This document shows, piece by piece, positions 63,070-64,000 of a stretch of 64,000 nucleotides of DNA; position 1 is the first letter of the stretch; each line of letters opens with the position of its first letter. The DNA is from Streptosporangium amethystogenes (GTDB lineage Bacteria; Actinomycetota; Actinomycetes; Streptosporangiales; Streptosporangiaceae), in NCBI RefSeq assembly GCF_000721075.1, contig NZ_JOEQ01000005.1:496001-560000 (forward strand), given 5' to 3'. A program made the translations under genes and the position numbers. Under the pieces are notes generated by a model that was not told where the DNA came from, did no database searches, and saw only the letters and a list, made by a program, of their open reading frames with translations.

Positions 63070-63804
63070 TGCCGTCGGCCCGCTCGGCAACGGCACCGCC
63101 CGGCTGACCGACATCGCCGCGCAGGCCGGGGTCAGCGAGGCCACGGTCAGCCGGGTGCTCAACGGCAAGCCGGGGGTCTCCGGCGCCACCCGGCGCTCGG
63201 TGCTGGCCGCGCTGGACGTCATGGGGTATGAGCGTCCGCAGCGGTTGCGCCAGCGCAGCAACGGGCTGATCGGCCTGGTCACCCCGGAACTGGACAACCC
63301 GATCTTCCCGGCGTTCGCCCAGGCGTTCGAGAAGACACTGACCCAGTACGGTTACACCCCGGTGCTCTGCACCCAGCTGCCCGGCGGCGCGGTCGAGGAC
63401 GAGTTCACCGAGCTGCTCGTGGAGCGCGGGGTCAGCGGCATCATCTTCGTCTCCGGGCTGCACGCCGACGTCACCGCGCGTTCGGACCGCTACACCCAGC
63501 TGATCGGGCAGGGCGTGCCCATCGTCCTGCTCAACGGCTGGGCGCGATCCGGGCCTGCCGGGACCGGGGGCTCTCGGTGCCGGGGGAGGTGTCGGTGGTG
63601 GGGTTCGACGACTCGCCGCTGATCGCGTTCACCGATCCGCCGCTGACCACCGTGCGCCAGCCGGTCCAGTCGATGGTGACCGCCGCCGTCCACACCCTGC
63701 TGGAGGCCATCGCCGGCACACCGGGACAGCACTCCGAACTGATCTTCCAGCCCGAGTTCATCGTCAGGGGATCGACGGGATCCGGCCCCAAGGTGCTCCG
63801 GTGA
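63059..63804 (+). pseudogene. second malR-like LacI regulator with internal deletion
   Basis: From the ATG at 63059 (overlapping the aglA end) an intact DNA-binding domain (residues 13-35; L-T-D-I-A-A-Q-A-G-V) and the first part of the sugar-binding core continue to I-V-L-L-N-G near 63537. The frame then jumps. About 105 residues present in the intact homologue (36914-37960) are missing, and the C-terminal part (G-A-I-R-A-C-R-D-R-G to the end, stop 63802-63804) continues in another frame. As read, translation stops at 63622 with nonsense. The product could bind DNA at most, not effector. It may be a true deletion or an assembly loss. Confidence 0.8.
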
Positions 63805-63868
63805 CGACCTTTCTCCCCTGACCCCTCTCCCGTCGCTCGAATCCATCCCCTCCCCGCTCCTCAACGGA

Positions 63869-63890
63869 ACCGGCGTCACCGCCGGTCCCT
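63869..63890 (+). terminator. weak hairpin after the malR2 remnant
   Basis: ACCGGCG/CGCCGGT with a TCAC loop lies 64 bp after the regulator's stop, in an unusually pyrimidine-rich stretch. It has no T-run. Confidence 0.4.
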
Positions 63891-63983
63891 CTCCCCGGCA
63901 TGTGCGCCATCCGGCCCGCCCACGGTCCGGACCCTCACTCTCGTTCGATCCAGCGATCTCGCGCGCCCGCCCAGGAGGCCGGC

Positions 63984-64000
63984 ATGAGTGTGCACGACCC
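63984..64000 (+). CDS. start of an unidentified gene cut by the window edge
   Basis: An ATG at 63984 stands 6 bases after AGGAGG and opens M-S-V-H-D. Only five full codons are in the window, so no function can be given. Confidence 0.5.

Overview
The window is about 70% GC chromosome with strong third-position GC bias and GTG/TTG starts. It also has CebR-type and TTGCAGA-type sugar operators, a SigR-type promoter and a c-di-AMP leader. This fits a filamentous actinomycete, most like a Streptosporangium/Nonomuraea-type organism (inferred from gene content, not from a database match). I saw no rRNA, tRNA, CRISPR array or insertion sequence.

Layout. 1-8.3 kb is mixed housekeeping: a PadR regulator tail facing a small membrane protein, a pentapeptide-repeat protein, a secreted ExeM/NucH-type nuclease, a SigR-type thioredoxin gene, class II DAHP synthase, a flavin monooxygenase and an acetyltransferase relic. 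8.3-18.2 kb is a GntR-controlled catabolic operon: a CUT2 sugar-type ABC importer (binding protein, double ATPase, two permeases), an LsrF-like class I aldolase, a GlpD/EryB-like FAD polyol-phosphate dehydrogenase and an FGGY kinase. Its promoter carries a dense set of palindromes. 18.4-24.4 kb is a cellobiose system (cebEFG-bglC-cebR) with two perfect TGGGAGCGCTCCCA boxes. 24.6-25.5 kb is a secreted CHAP hydrolase behind a c-di-AMP (ydaO-type) riboswitch. 26-27.5 kb is a TetR regulator and a short-chain dehydrogenase.

27.5-35 kb looks like a nonulosonic-acid (sialic/Kdn-like) cell-envelope glycopolymer cluster. It holds two putative glycosyltransferases, a polysialyltransferase-family protein, a GT2 enzyme and a single polypeptide combining NeuA-like, HAD phosphatase and NeuB-like domains. 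Two tandem iron (IdeR/DmdR-type) boxes lie inside it in front of no intact gene.

35-64 kb is dominated by starch and maltodextrin use. One locus is malR-like/malEFG plus a cytoplasmic GH13 enzyme. A second is malEFG plus an alpha-glucosidase and a damaged malR copy. Three secreted enzymes are read leftward: a 1,949-residue amylase-pullulanase, an alpha-amylase, and a second GH13 enzyme with CBM25-like modules. The two mal control regions share operator-like words. The exoenzymes would make dextrins outside the cell, the two CUT1 importers would take them up, and the GH13 enzymes would finish them. None of the three CUT1 importers here has its own ATPase, so a shared MsiK-type ATPase elsewhere is implied. 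An esterase, a toxin/immunity relic, an MgtC-like protein and a tannase-family esterase are interspersed.

Several genes are broken at repeats or homopolymers (alpha-amylase, second amylase, second malR, CPCC protein). This could be real decay or assembly error.
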